Shown: positions 6,923 through 15,113, numbered from the stretch's first letter. The stretch: 42,639 bases of DNA from a virus (IMGVR_UViG_3300020183_000163:1-42639); one strand, 5' to 3'. The notes: generated from the sequence alone by a model not told the origin. Numbers and translations are program-made.

Positions 6923-8304
6923 ACTTTTAAAGAAGAGAATTTTTCAAATTTATCGACAATGTTTTTATGTTCGTCAAAGTCATACTCAACATCTTTTTTT
7001 GTATCAATGATGTTGTTCTGAGATGACTGTTCACAATCATACAACCTCATCTTCGTTCTGTCAACACCCACCACAAATCTTTTATTAATGGTTGGGTCGT
7101 TGTAGCGATTCTTGAGTTGCTTTACCATAATTTGTCCAAGTTGTTCAGATTCTTCTGTGCTAATAAGAGCAAACATAAAATCAGCAGTAGCGGGAAGACC
7201 AAAGGATTCACTAGTATCAGTAATGTCAACATCAGAGCTACTATAACCTGAACGAGTAGTTTGTGTTGCTGATACAATAGGCACATTGTTCTCAACAGCG
7301 AGACCACGGAGTTCTTCTGCAATACCTTTAACCAAGGTATATGAGTTGACAAAACTTGCTTTAAACCGTTGAGAGGAACAAATGTTAAGGTAATCAACAA
7401 ATATAACATCAGGTTTAAAATTTCTTTTAAGAGAAAGATCATTAAGAAGAGATCTAAAATGCCCAACATGTGCTGACGCTGTAGGGTACTCCTTAATTAT
7501 AAGTTTACCATTAGTTTTTTTAGTAAGATTGGTTACTTTACTTTCATATAATTTTTGAGGAAGGTCACGAAGTTGTTGGATGGGAACACTCAGAAGATTA
7601 GCATCTATGCGTTCTGCGATCTTTTCCTCTGCCATTTCAAGAGTAATGTATAAAACATTTTTCCCCTGTAGTAACGCGGATGCTGCAACGTGACACATAA
7701 ACAAAGATTTACCTACACCTGTGCCAGCAAGTGCAACGTTAAGAGTTTTGTTTGGAAGACCACCCTTTGTAATTTTGTTAAACATATCAATGTCAAAAGG
7801 AATCTTTGATTCCTTTCTGTGGTATGAGTTGTATCTTTCTACATAATCATCAAGGTAATCATGACCAATAGTATTATCAAATGATACTGAAATAGCATCT
7901 GATAGTATACTTGGGATTGCTCCCATATCTTTATTTGGATCTTGTCCATCTGCAATCTTAATACTTTCTAATAAAGAAAGATAAATCGCACGATTCCTAC
8001 ACCACGTTTCAGACGAATCTACTATCCATTGGAGGTTGACTTCATCATCAGTAAATGAATCTATAATAACAGAGGCATTCTTATATTGCTCTTCTGTAAT
8101 ATTTTTTTTGTTTTGAAGATCTACTTCTAATGATTCTTTTGTTGGACACTTTTCATATTTTGAAATAAAATTATAAATTATTTCAAAGACAAGTTTATTG
8201 TCAACGTTTTCAAAGTACTCCTTTTTAAGATAAGGAAATACTTGTTTGCGATACGAATCATTAAACAGAAGATTCTGTAAAATAGTAACTTCTAAATTTT
8301 TCAT
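6919..8304 (-). CDS. gp41: Replicative DNA helicase (T4 gp41-like, DnaB family)
   Basis: A hexameric 5'-3' helicase that opens the fork ahead of the polymerase and recruits primase gp61. The 461 residues have an N-terminal helical domain (1-150) and a RecA-like motor with Walker A AGTGVGKS (193-200) and Walker B DVIFVDYLN. TQTTRSGYSSSD and LKNRYNDP match the DnaB-family motif III and arginine-finger area. T4 gp41 is 475 aa. The gene is coupled to the oxygenase gene upstream (ATGA at 8304/8301) and to mazG downstream. Confidence 0.96.
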   Translation of the reverse strand: MKNLEVTILQNLLFNDSYRKQVFPYLKKEYFENVDNKLVFEIIYNFISKYEKCPTKESLEVDLQNKKNITEEQYKNASVIIDSFTDDEVNLQWIVDSSETWCRNRAIYLSLLESIKIADGQDPNKDMGAIPSILSDAISVSFDNTIGHDYLDDYVERYNSYHRKESKIPFDIDMFNKITKGGLPNKTLNVALAGTGVGKSLFMCHVAASALLQGKNVLYITLEMAEEKIAERIDANLLSVPIQQLRDLPQKLYESKVTNLTKKTNGKLIIKEYPTASAHVGHFRSLLNDLSLKRNFKPDVIFVDYLNICSSQRFKASFVNSYTLVKGIAEELRGLAVENNVPIVSATQTTRSGYSSSDVDITDTSESFGLPATADFMFALISTEESEQLGQIMVKQLKNRYNDPTINKRFVVGVDRTKMRLYDCEQSSQNNIIDTKKDVEYDFDEHKNIVDKFEKFSSLKV

Positions 8305-8840
8305 GTGTAATGAAAATAAGACCCAATAATATATTTGTCCTCACTAACTGTAGGTTTACCCTGATGAGGAAAAGTCCAGGTAGGGGGGAATATTAGCATA
8401 CGACCAAGTTTTGGTTTGATGTATTTGTTGATAGTAGTAAAATGAGTTTCGCCCCCAACTTGTACCGTATTTAAATACAGAAAAAAAGCAAGAAATCTTT
8501 TTGCAGATTGATGATCTCCAACATCTACATGTTCTTGAAATGAATCATCTGTTCCTTTTCTATATTTCTTTATCCTGAATTCCTCGTATGCATATCTTTC
8601 AGGAAACCATTTAATACAATCTAAACTATCCATATATTGTTTTAATATAGGACGCAGCATTGGTATTAATTCCATAGCAATACCATCATCAATAACTAGA
8701 TGATGAAATTTTGGTTTATGTTGATTGTCTACAAATTCAGGTATTGATTCATGATAGTGATCAATTAATTTCTGACAGAATTGTTTTGACAATACATCAT
8801 CATAAACTTTTATGTAATCATCAATTCGTTTCACTACCAT
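8301..8840 (-). CDS. 2-oxoglutarate/Fe(II)-dependent dioxygenase (prolyl 4-hydroxylase-like)
   Basis: The enzyme family hydroxylates proteins or small substrates using Fe(II), O2 and 2-oxoglutarate. The 179 residues contain the complete facial triad (H104-x-D106 in EHVDVGD and distal H159 in FPHQGKP) and K169 ten residues further, the usual 2-oxoglutarate anchor of prolyl 4-hydroxylases. The start at 8840 gives MVVKRIDDYIKVYDDVLS. A longer frame upstream is an overlap with uvsX only. It is wedged between uvsX (20-nt overlap) and gene 41 (4-nt overlap). Such genes are common in cyanophages, where a DNA-repair or protein-modifying role has been suggested but the substrate is unknown. Confidence 0.85.
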   Translation of the reverse strand: MVVKRIDDYIKVYDDVLSKQFCQKLIDHYHESIPEFVDNQHKPKFHHLVIDDGIAMELIPMLRPILKQYMDSLDCIKWFPERYAYEEFRIKKYRKGTDDSFQEHVDVGDHQSAKRFLAFFLYLNTVQVGGETHFTTINKYIKPKLGRMLIFPPTWTFPHQGKPTVSEDKYIIGSYFHYT

Positions 8841-9846
8841 ATGAATACTCCTGTTTTGCTGCCCAATCAAGTTTGTCCATAATTTCAGGAGTAAAGAATT
8901 TTTCTGGTTCGGCAAGGATAGCAGAAGCATAATGCTTAGATTTATCAATCACCCAGTATGCACCAGATTTGCTAAAGATTTCATACTTCTCTCCAAGTTC
9001 AAGAAGACCATAGTATTTGTCAAGTCCTCTTACATCAAAGAATAGTCGTGTTTCAGCAATAGAATTTTCTTTAGTATATCTTGACTTAGATGCTTTTGCT
9101 TTAATAATCACACCAGTTTGAGATCCTTTACTATCTTTCTCTTTAGATTTTGTTAATTGTACAATAGTAGATGCTGCGTATTTTAGACCAGATCCCCCAC
9201 CCATCTCACTTTGCTCACCGTAAGGATTAATTGTTTTGTAAGTATGATTGGTTACAATCATTGGAATCTTTGCTTTACCAAGTTTACTCGTAACAATCCT
9301 AAAGACAGATTTAATAACTTGGGTCTTTGTCATATCACGAACTTGTTTATCAGAAAGTGCATCATCAAGTTCTTTCTGAGATGCAAGCATTCCCAAAGAG
9401 TCCAATACAATTAAAAGAGGTTTCTTTTCATCATCTTTAAGTTTCAAAACATTATCAAGGATACGAATAATTTGAGTACGAAACTCTTCAATAGTATCTA
9501 CTGGAAAATGCCATACTCTTTTTTCATCAAGTCCACGATTCTTAAATAGATCTCCAGTTGCTGCTGCTTCACTATCAAAGTAAAATACTGCCCCATCTGG
9601 ATTTGCATCTAAAAAGTTCTTAGCAATTCCAATAGCATAAAATGTTTTGCCTGTTGCCTGTTCTCCAGCAATAGCAGTAACACGATTGTCTGCAATGCCC
9701 CCATAAATTGACCCACTAAGAACTGCATTAAGAATGTAAGATCCAGTATCAATAAAATTTTGTTCAGATCCTGTAATGATCCCATCTGAAACTAATTTTG
9801 CAAAATCATTCTTTGCTTCTTTAGCAATGCTATCAAAAATACTCAT
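8821..9846 (-). CDS. uvsX: UvsX, RecA-like recombinase
   Basis: UvsX forms filaments on single-stranded DNA, pairs homologous strands and starts recombination-dependent replication. The 341 residues show Walker A GEQATGKT (61-68), Walker B LLIVLDSLGML and the DNA-binding loop region (NPYGEQSEMGGGSGLKYAAS). The start at 9846 (MSIFDSIAKEAKNDF) is chosen because TTGGAGG lies 8-9 nt upstream inside the end of gene 43 and the ATGA overlaps the polymerase stop. It works with UvsY (27773-28186). T4 UvsX is 391 aa, so this is a shorter version with less C-terminal acidic tail. Confidence 0.96.
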   Translation of the reverse strand: MSIFDSIAKEAKNDFAKLVSDGIITGSEQNFIDTGSYILNAVLSGSIYGGIADNRVTAIAGEQATGKTFYAIGIAKNFLDANPDGAVFYFDSEAAATGDLFKNRGLDEKRVWHFPVDTIEEFRTQIIRILDNVLKLKDDEKKPLLIVLDSLGMLASQKELDDALSDKQVRDMTKTQVIKSVFRIVTSKLGKAKIPMIVTNHTYKTINPYGEQSEMGGGSGLKYAASTIVQLTKSKEKDSKGSQTGVIIKAKASKSRYTKENSIAETRLFFDVRGLDKYYGLLELGEKYEIFSKSGAYWVIDKSKHYASAILAEPEKFFTPEIMDKLDWAAKQEYSYGSETN

Positions 9847-12335
9847 ACAAAAAGGTCCTCCAAGGTTGCTTGTTTTTCTGATTTCCATCCTATCACATGT
9901 AGGATGATTTGTAAAGGATCCAAAAAGGACTTCTGAAACTGCAACTTATAATCAATGTACTTGTTGAGATCAAGTTCTTCTGGAAAATTAGATAGAAAAG
10001 ATATTACATTTTCTCCAATGATATTTGGTTGTTTTAAATAAACAAATTTAATCTTTTCCCCTTCTTGAATTATAGGATACTTATGATTTAACTTTTTACC
10101 TTTTATGTGATAGTTGTATACCAAAGTACCTCGTACATGAATAGGGCAACTCTTTTTATACAAAGTAGAACTGCCTTTCCATTTACTGAGATTGTTTACA
10201 CTACGGGGAAACGATATATCCTCAGGTCTCATTTTAAAAAAGTCACTTTTGAACTCGTCAATAAACTTAATAAGATCACTTTCAGTTTTAGTCATAATAA
10301 TTTTAAGTGCATCTTTAATTTTACTCCTACATGGAGCAGGAGTTGAAGATTTAACTGCTTCAATTCCCATCATCTTAAGTTTTGGTTCTGCATAGCGAAC
10401 TCCTTCACTATCCCAAACATTAAGAATGTATCTTTTCTTTGCAGTCCATATACCTTTATCTGCAATGTTCTCACGCTTCATCTGCATTTTCTGTTCATAT
10501 GCAGAAACATAATCGGCAAGTTCTTGATAACTAGATTCAATAAATGGTTCCATTTTATCTCGACAGATTTTATCAAGAACAGAAACTATTGCTGGTTTGT
10601 TATCAAGTTTATTAGAAAAGAATTTCTTTACTAATGGTCCAAGATTTAAATAAATTGAATCAGTATCAGATGCAATTACATAATCCATATTATTAGATCC
10701 TAATAGATTATTAAGATACATATTCATTTTATTTTCAATCCAACGAATTGAAACTTGACCAGATAAAGTAATTGCCTCTGCATTTGCTAATTTATAATAA
10801 CGAAAATACTGATTACCAATAGCACCATAGGCAGAATTAAGTTGAATCTTTCGTGCCATTTGAATATTATTGCAGCGAGCAATCTCTTTTTCCAACTCTT
10901 CAGTTGGATTCTTTTCATATTCCTGCTTTGCTGTGAGCATTTTCTTTTTATAGATGGTACGATCTAAATAAATCTTTTCCATTAACTTAGGCAAGAATCC
11001 TTTAAAATCTTTTCGGTATTGTGCTCCATTTGCACAGACAGAATACTTGCTGTTAATTAGAATATCCTTATTAAGAACTTTATCTACTGTGATCTTTGGG
11101 TTCCTTTCCTCAACCAAAGTTTCTGGCGATATGTTGTATTGCATAATGAGGTGAGGGTATAGGGAGTTGAGGTCAAACGATACAACCCAATCATACATAC
11201 CTGGAACTGGTTCTTTAACATAAGCACCAGCATACTTTTCATCTTTTTCATGTTTTTCTGAAGGAGGAATGACAATGTTATCTCTATTAAGATAGTTGTA
11301 AATTATGCTGTCCCACATGCGAACTTGATAATAGACATCTTCAAAGTTTACCTTTGCATCATATGCCATTGTGATTGCAAGTTCAATTAACTTCATTTTG
11401 TCTTCCAAGCGGTCAACAAGTTCTACGTCATGAATATTATATTCTACAAATTTATTCCAATCTTTTGTATAAAAATCTTTGAACGTATCATACTCACTAT
11501 GATCTAGTTTTTGCTGACCAAGTTCAACATATGCAATATGATCAAGACGATAAGATTCTTGATTAGCATAAGTAAATTTTTGATACAAATCTAAGTAATC
11601 TAAGATACTGACGCCAACAATATCATAGTAAATAAAATCTCTACCACGTATTGTGATATTTTTTTCTGGAACTTTATTCCAAGGAGAAAGAGATTTCATG
11701 TGCTTATCTGAGAGCACTCGCATAATTCTTCTGCAGATGTATGGAACGTCAAACATTTTTACGTTCCATCCAGTCAGAATATCTGGAGTATTTTGAGACC
11801 ACCAATAAAGAAAATCTTTAAGCATCTCATGCTCTTCCCAGAACACACGATACTCAACATCAGGTCTAGTATTATTATACTCTCGTGTACCCCAAACAAT
11901 AAATTTTTTAGTAGTAAAATTTTTAATTGTTAAACATAAAATTTCTTCCGTAGTGTTTTCAATACTAGGAAATCCATTCTCAGAACTAGTTTCAATGTCA
12001 AGGGTATAAATTTTTAAATTAGTTATATTGTAAGGGATTTCATCTTGTGGAAAATTTTTACTAATGTATTGGTAAAGAAATCTATCATTACCATACACAT
12101 TAAAATTTTCTACATCTTTGTACTTATCTAAAAATTCCTTAGCATCTTTTACATTAGAAAATTCTATCGGTTTAGCATTGTAACCTTCTAGAGTTTTGTA
12201 TTGAGTATCTTCTTTGCATGGAACAAAAAGAACTGGAGAGAATGAATCTTTATATTGAACACGCTCTCCATTCTCATATCCAATATAAAAAATAGTATCC
12301 CCAGTTAGTGAAACATTACTGTAAAACTTCTTCAT
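9843..12335 (-). CDS. gp43: DNA polymerase, family B (T4 gp43-like)
   Basis: The replicative polymerase with 3'-5' proofreading. The 830 residues contain Exo I (LDIETSSENG, D113/E115), Exo II (NVKMFDVPY, D196) and Exo III (YNIHD, D303). Pol motif A is SFDLNSLYPHL (387-397), motif B KIQLNSAYGAIGNQYF and motif C ASDTDSIY (D557, D559). The C-terminus (KQATLEDLFV) ends with a clamp-binding-like peptide QATLEDLF, as in T4 gp43. T4 gp43 is 898 aa. The chosen start (MKKFYSNVSL) overlaps the preceding LSm-like gene by 20 nt. The gene is intact, with no intron or split. Confidence 0.97.
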   Translation of the reverse strand: MKKFYSNVSLTGDTIFYIGYENGERVQYKDSFSPVLFVPCKEDTQYKTLEGYNAKPIEFSNVKDAKEFLDKYKDVENFNVYGNDRFLYQYISKNFPQDEIPYNITNLKIYTLDIETSSENGFPSIENTTEEILCLTIKNFTTKKFIVWGTREYNNTRPDVEYRVFWEEHEMLKDFLYWWSQNTPDILTGWNVKMFDVPYICRRIMRVLSDKHMKSLSPWNKVPEKNITIRGRDFIYYDIVGVSILDYLDLYQKFTYANQESYRLDHIAYVELGQQKLDHSEYDTFKDFYTKDWNKFVEYNIHDVELVDRLEDKMKLIELAITMAYDAKVNFEDVYYQVRMWDSIIYNYLNRDNIVIPPSEKHEKDEKYAGAYVKEPVPGMYDWVVSFDLNSLYPHLIMQYNISPETLVEERNPKITVDKVLNKDILINSKYSVCANGAQYRKDFKGFLPKLMEKIYLDRTIYKKKMLTAKQEYEKNPTEELEKEIARCNNIQMARKIQLNSAYGAIGNQYFRYYKLANAEAITLSGQVSIRWIENKMNMYLNNLLGSNNMDYVIASDTDSIYLNLGPLVKKFFSNKLDNKPAIVSVLDKICRDKMEPFIESSYQELADYVSAYEQKMQMKRENIADKGIWTAKKRYILNVWDSEGVRYAEPKLKMMGIEAVKSSTPAPCRSKIKDALKIIMTKTESDLIKFIDEFKSDFFKMRPEDISFPRSVNNLSKWKGSSTLYKKSCPIHVRGTLVYNYHIKGKKLNHKYPIIQEGEKIKFVYLKQPNIIGENVISFLSNFPEELDLNKYIDYKLQFQKSFLDPLQIILHVIGWKSEKQATLEDLFV

Positions 12336-12582
12336 TAGGTAGTTGTTCAAGATACTTTGCTAACAGGGACTTTGATGGGTCTACTATTGTAGCAAGCATG
12401 TCAGAATAAAGCAATATGTTTTTTTGAGATGTGTGTTTAGGATAACTTATCAATTCCACGTTACCTATAGCTTCTATTACTTCCATTGGATTGGAAAGAA
12501 ACACTGATGGTTCCATTTGCATTTCTTCAAGTTGAGTTATAAGGTAAGTTCCATTCTTAAGCAGGATCAGTTTGATTTCCAT
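12316..12582 (-). CDS. LSm/Hfq-like small protein (paralogue 3, 88 aa)
   Basis: The shortest of three related consecutive small proteins. MEIKLILLKNGTYLITQLEE aligns with the N-terminal strands of its neighbours (VKVMLLKSGEDV...). NPMEVIEAI and the closing LATIVDPSKSLLAKYLEQL match their NPY and WIVSIVEP segments. The layout, strands 1-3, a variable loop and a final two-strand motif, is that of an Sm-like barrel with a short C-terminal helix. RNA binding and ring formation are inferred from the fold guess only. The gene overlaps both neighbours, and its last 20 nt contain the start of polymerase gene 43. Confidence 0.6.
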   Translation of the reverse strand: MEIKLILLKNGTYLITQLEEMQMEPSVFLSNPMEVIEAIGNVELISYPKHTSQKNILLYSDMLATIVDPSKSLLAKYLEQLPNEEVLQ

Positions 12583-12922
12583 CTTCTTCAATTTCAATTT
12601 GATGCTTTGAACAGTAATCTTTCATAATCTGATCGTGCGGATCATATATTGTTACTACCCAATCAGAAGGAATGATAAACTCTCTTTCCTTAGATAATGG
12701 TGCCCAATCAATATATTTAATTTGAAAAGTTGTTTTTGGTTTTGCTTCATTAGCACTATCAGTCACCAATTGATCCGAATCATCTTGCTTTTCAACAATC
12801 TGCATGGTGTAAGGATTTTTCAAATAATATGCAATGATTCCCTTTTTTTCTTTATCTAAAATTTCTTTTGCATTACTGATGACATCTTCACCAGATTTCA
12901 AAAGCATAACTTTAACGGTCAT
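12557..12922 (-). CDS. LSm/Hfq-like small protein (paralogue 2, 121 aa)
   Basis: MTVKVMLLKSGEDVISNAKE begins an Sm-like N-terminus. KNPYTMQIVEK, then YIDWAPLSKEREFIIPSDW and VVTIYDPHDQIM repeat the order of conserved segments in paralogue 1 at 13649-14029. An insertion rich in Asp, Ser and Lys (about residues 50-65) forms the variable loop, and the acidic tail ends EEDGNQTDPA. The start overlaps the stop of the nucleotidyltransferase-fold gene by 4 nt. I cannot say from sequence whether it binds RNA, DNA or protein. Confidence 0.65.
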   Translation of the reverse strand: MTVKVMLLKSGEDVISNAKEILDKEKKGIIAYYLKNPYTMQIVEKQDDSDQLVTDSANEAKPKTTFQIKYIDWAPLSKEREFIIPSDWVVTIYDPHDQIMKDYCSKHQIEIEEDGNQTDPA

Positions 12923-13593
12923 AATGACAATTTCCTATCTTGTAAATTAATAATGTATTGTGAAAGTTTATCAAGGTATCCACGATTGCGTAATTCTTTA
13001 AATACTAAATTTTCAAGAGCAAACTCTCCACCTTGTTGAATTGCAGATGCTCTCATATCTCTAATTTTATCTTTAAGTTTTTTAAGAATATCATAGTCAT
13101 CTACTTGACTATCAATCATATCGTCAATCTTTTCCATCATATCATGAACTTTCTTAAAAAGCAAGGGGTCAGATAAATTAACTTCATATCTTTGAGGTTC
13201 CTTTACCCACCTATCATTTAAGATAGAATATACCCCTTGACCCACTGGCAACCCATCACTAATATCTTGAGCATATAATTCAACTGAATGTGAATAAATT
13301 TTGATGTCATGCATCAAAGACCACAATTGTTTTTTATCTCTTAAATAATCATCTAAAATTTCTGGACAGTTTGCAATTTCCCTTTTGTCTACAACTAAAT
13401 GTAAATCTAAATCAGAAAATCTAGTATAGTTATAGTTGGCATTACCACCAACTAAAATTATATCTTTGATTGCTTCTTGAGGAATCTTTGCAAACTCTGA
13501 CCACTTATATCCAATCTCAAGAAGTTTTGATTTAACTTCTTGCCTTAACTGAAGTCCTTCCCAAAACTTAATATTAAGTTTATCGTGATACAT
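12919..13593 (-). CDS. Nucleotidyltransferase-fold protein
   Basis: The 224 residues contain the pol-beta-type signature LVGGNANYNYTRFSDLDLHL: a Gly-Gly turn, then Ser-Asp-x-Asp with D61 and D63 as the probable metal ligands, followed by VV. A third carboxylate in the strand HSVELYAQD (Glu or Asp) fits the family. Such proteins add nucleotides to RNA, small molecules or proteins; the substrate here is not evident. The start at 13593 (MYHDKLNIKFWEG) is preferred because 50 upstream codons in the same frame overlap the LSm-like gene. The gene sits between two LSm-like genes, which suggests, as inference, an RNA-directed activity. A NATAAATA box lies upstream. Confidence 0.7.
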   Translation of the reverse strand: MYHDKLNIKFWEGLQLRQEVKSKLLEIGYKWSEFAKIPQEAIKDIILVGGNANYNYTRFSDLDLHLVVDKREIANCPEILDDYLRDKKQLWSLMHDIKIYSHSVELYAQDISDGLPVGQGVYSILNDRWVKEPQRYEVNLSDPLLFKKVHDMMEKIDDMIDSQVDDYDILKKLKDKIRDMRASAIQQGGEFALENLVFKELRNRGYLDKLSQYIINLQDRKLSL

Positions 13594-13648
13594 TAGGGTT
13601 AACCTAAGTTGCTGAAATGATTTCACAGACACTAGATTGAATTTATTT

Positions 13649-14029
13649 TTATTTATCTTCCACGATTTCAATATGTGATTCTGTAATTGTGTCTGCTCCA
13701 AATACTGCTTTTGCTTGCTCTGCTGGTCTGAGGGTTTGTCCATATGCCTCTAAAACAGAAAGAATTGGTTCTACAATAGATACAATCCAATCAGGATTTA
13801 CTGCAATATCATTATCATGAGTTAATGGTTGCCATTTTTCTAAAAGAATTCTGCCAGTATACTGTTGATTTTCACCTTCAGTACCTGGAACAATTTCCTT
13901 TTCTATAAAAATTCTATAGGCATTATTGAAAATAAATGCCTGCCTTTCTCCAGTTTCTTTATGTTGTACCTCTGACACATCAGCAACAACATCTTCTCCA
14001 GATTTCAGTTTGACTACTCTAATTGCCAT
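13649..14029 (-). CDS. LSm/Hfq-like small protein (paralogue 1, 126 aa)
   Basis: MAIRVVKLKSGEDVVADVSE is followed by IFNNAYRIFIEKE, ILLEKWQPLTHDND, IAVNPDWIVSIVEPIL and an acidic tail. The spacing of strands, especially L-K-S-G-E-D-V-V-A-D and the final D-W-I-V-S-I-V-E-P, resembles Sm1 and Sm2 motifs of LSm/Hfq proteins. It is the best conserved member of a set of four in this window. No Shine-Dalgarno sequence precedes the ATG (GTTTTTAACACT). A large hairpin at 14053-14088 and a CATAAATA box at 14117-14124 lie upstream. Confidence 0.65.
   Translation of the reverse strand: MAIRVVKLKSGEDVVADVSEVQHKETGERQAFIFNNAYRIFIEKEIVPGTEGENQQYTGRILLEKWQPLTHDNDIAVNPDWIVSIVEPILSVLEAYGQTLRPAEQAKAVFGADTITESHIEIVEDK
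13650..13657 (-). promoter_or_regulatory. Late promoter candidate GATAAATA
   Basis: Minus-strand GATAAATA overlaps the stop codon of the 126-aa LSm-like gene and lies 57 nt before the nucleotidyltransferase-fold gene. It fits NATAAATA. Confidence 0.4.
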
Positions 14030-14052
14030 AGTGTTAAAAACAATTTACATTA

Positions 14053-14088
14053 TAAGGGGGTCCTTGGTCTTTGTCAAGAACCCCCTTA
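14053..14088 (-). other. Long GC-rich hairpin between hsp20 and the LSm-like gene
   Basis: TAAGGGGGTTCTT pairs with AAGGACCCCCTTA (13 bp with one G-T pair) around a 10-nt loop. On the minus strand it is followed by TAATGTAAATTG rather than an immediate T-run; a short TTTTT lies 12 nt later. It could be a weak terminator after hsp20, an RNA-processing site or a leader structure controlling the LSm-like gene. Confidence 0.6.
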
Positions 14089-14115
14089 CGCCGACGATAT
14101 TGGGTTACCCCGTTA

Positions 14116-14559
14116 CTATTTATGCTCAGTCAACAATTGTTGAGTATCCGCATTGATAAAATATGTAACCTTTTTTTGATGGTCTGGGATAACTCTTTCT
14201 AAAGAAATAGTCAATAAACCATCTTCAAAGTTTACAGAAGATACTCTGACATCATCGGCAAGTTGCCAAGAGTTTGAGAAGGAACGTTTGGAGAGACCTT
14301 GATGTAGGTATGTTCGTTCAGAATCTCTTTTCGCAACTTTGGAGGCAACTCTGAGAATGTTTTGTTCAGTAGAGACCTCGATCTCATCTGATTTAAATCC
14401 TGCCAAAGCAATTTCAATTTCGTAATTACTAGCATCGTGTTTGATTAAATTATAGGGTGGGTAACTGGTATTACGACCAGACATTGCCTCAAGGCGATTA
14501 AACACATCATCAAGTCCTACTGAAAATGGGGAATACACATCCCAGGTATATTTATTCAT
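14116..14559 (-). CDS. hsp20: Small heat-shock protein, Hsp20 / alpha-crystallin family
   Basis: An ATP-independent chaperone that holds unfolding proteins. Of the 147 residues, about 38-130 form the alpha-crystallin domain (YEIEIALAGFKSDEIEVSTE, then LHQGLSKRSFSNSWQL and FEDGLLTISLERVIP). The N-terminus (MNKYTWDVYSPFSVGLDDVF) is short. Hsp20 is one of the most regular additions in T4-like cyanophages and may assist virion assembly or protect host machinery. The gene has its own GATAAATA late promoter (14616-14623) and a good ribosome binding site (AAAGGAG), so it appears to be a separate late transcript inside the replication region. Confidence 0.93.
   Translation of the reverse strand: MNKYTWDVYSPFSVGLDDVFNRLEAMSGRNTSYPPYNLIKHDASNYEIEIALAGFKSDEIEVSTEQNILRVASKVAKRDSERTYLHQGLSKRSFSNSWQLADDVRVSSVNFEDGLLTISLERVIPDHQKKVTYFINADTQQLLTEHK
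14117..14124 (-). promoter_or_regulatory. Late promoter candidate CATAAATA
   Basis: Minus-strand CATAAATA overlaps the last codons of hsp20 and would drive the 126-aa LSm-like gene through the hairpin at 14053-14088. Confidence 0.4.
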
Positions 14560-14615
14560 TTTAGTTCTCCTTTAATAAGCGAGTTTTTATTTGGACCCTA
14601 ACGGCATCCAATACT

Positions 14616-14623
14616 TATTTATC
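14616..14623 (-). promoter_or_regulatory. Late promoter of hsp20, GATAAATA
   Basis: Minus-strand GATAAATA in the 125-nt gap between regA and hsp20, after the regA terminator and 57 nt upstream of the hsp20 ATG. Confidence 0.6.
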
Positions 14624-14643
14624 GAAACTACTTAAAATAATAA

Positions 14644-14679
14644 TACGGTAATCCCAAATTAATCGAAGGGGTTACCGTA
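14644..14679 (-). terminator. Intrinsic terminator after regA
   Basis: TACGGTAA pairs with TTACCGTA, with an inner CCC/GGG, followed on the minus strand by TTATTATTTT. It separates the clamp/clamp-loader/regA operon from hsp20. Confidence 0.7.
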
Positions 14680-14684
14680 TAAAA

Positions 14685-15113
14685 TTAATTAGATTCTACT
14701 ACTTTCTTTTTGCCAATATTATATTTGGATTCAAGAATCCATTCATTTTTTTCTTTGTATGCAAGAACTTTAATTTGATTAAGAGGTGCAATATCAGTAA
14801 TAGAATCTGACTTAACTACTTCAATTAGTCCCCAATCACAGAGAAGTTGAGCAATTCTATTTCTCCTCTGCACATCATTTTGAGTAAGATTTGCTGTCTT
14901 ACCATCAAGAGCAAAGAGTTCTTTAAAATGAACAATATAATATTTACCTTGCTTGTGCAGAATGTGACAAGATTGATACAGTTTCTTTTCTTTACGAGAA
15001 GCAACTCCAATCCTAGAAAGTGTTTCTCTAACTTTTAGAAAATCATCAGGTTGAGTAAGAATAACTTCAACCATACTTTCACGATTCCACTTTACTTCAG
15101 CAACTTCAGTCAT
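14685..15113 (-). CDS. regA: RegA translational repressor
   Basis: RegA binds the start region of many T4 early mRNAs and blocks ribosome loading. The 142 residues include VEVILTQPDDFLKVRETLSR, YQSCHILHKQGKYYIVHFKE and LFALDGKTANL, which fit the RegA family (T4 RegA 122 aa). The start at 15113 (MTEVAEVKW) is chosen because GGAGG lies 5 nt upstream; an upstream in-frame ATG lacks such a site. The start lies within the end of gene 62. An intrinsic terminator follows the gene. Confidence 0.93.
   Translation of the reverse strand: MTEVAEVKWNRESMVEVILTQPDDFLKVRETLSRIGVASRKEKKLYQSCHILHKQGKYYIVHFKELFALDGKTANLTQNDVQRRNRIAQLLCDWGLIEVVKSDSITDIAPLNQIKVLAYKEKNEWILESKYNIGKKKVVESN

Noticed and set aside
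13594-13743. Upstream 50-codon extension of the nucleotidyltransferase gene
   Set aside because: It runs through the LSm-like gene in another frame and is Gln/Lys-rich without domain signal; the late promoter and stop lie within it.
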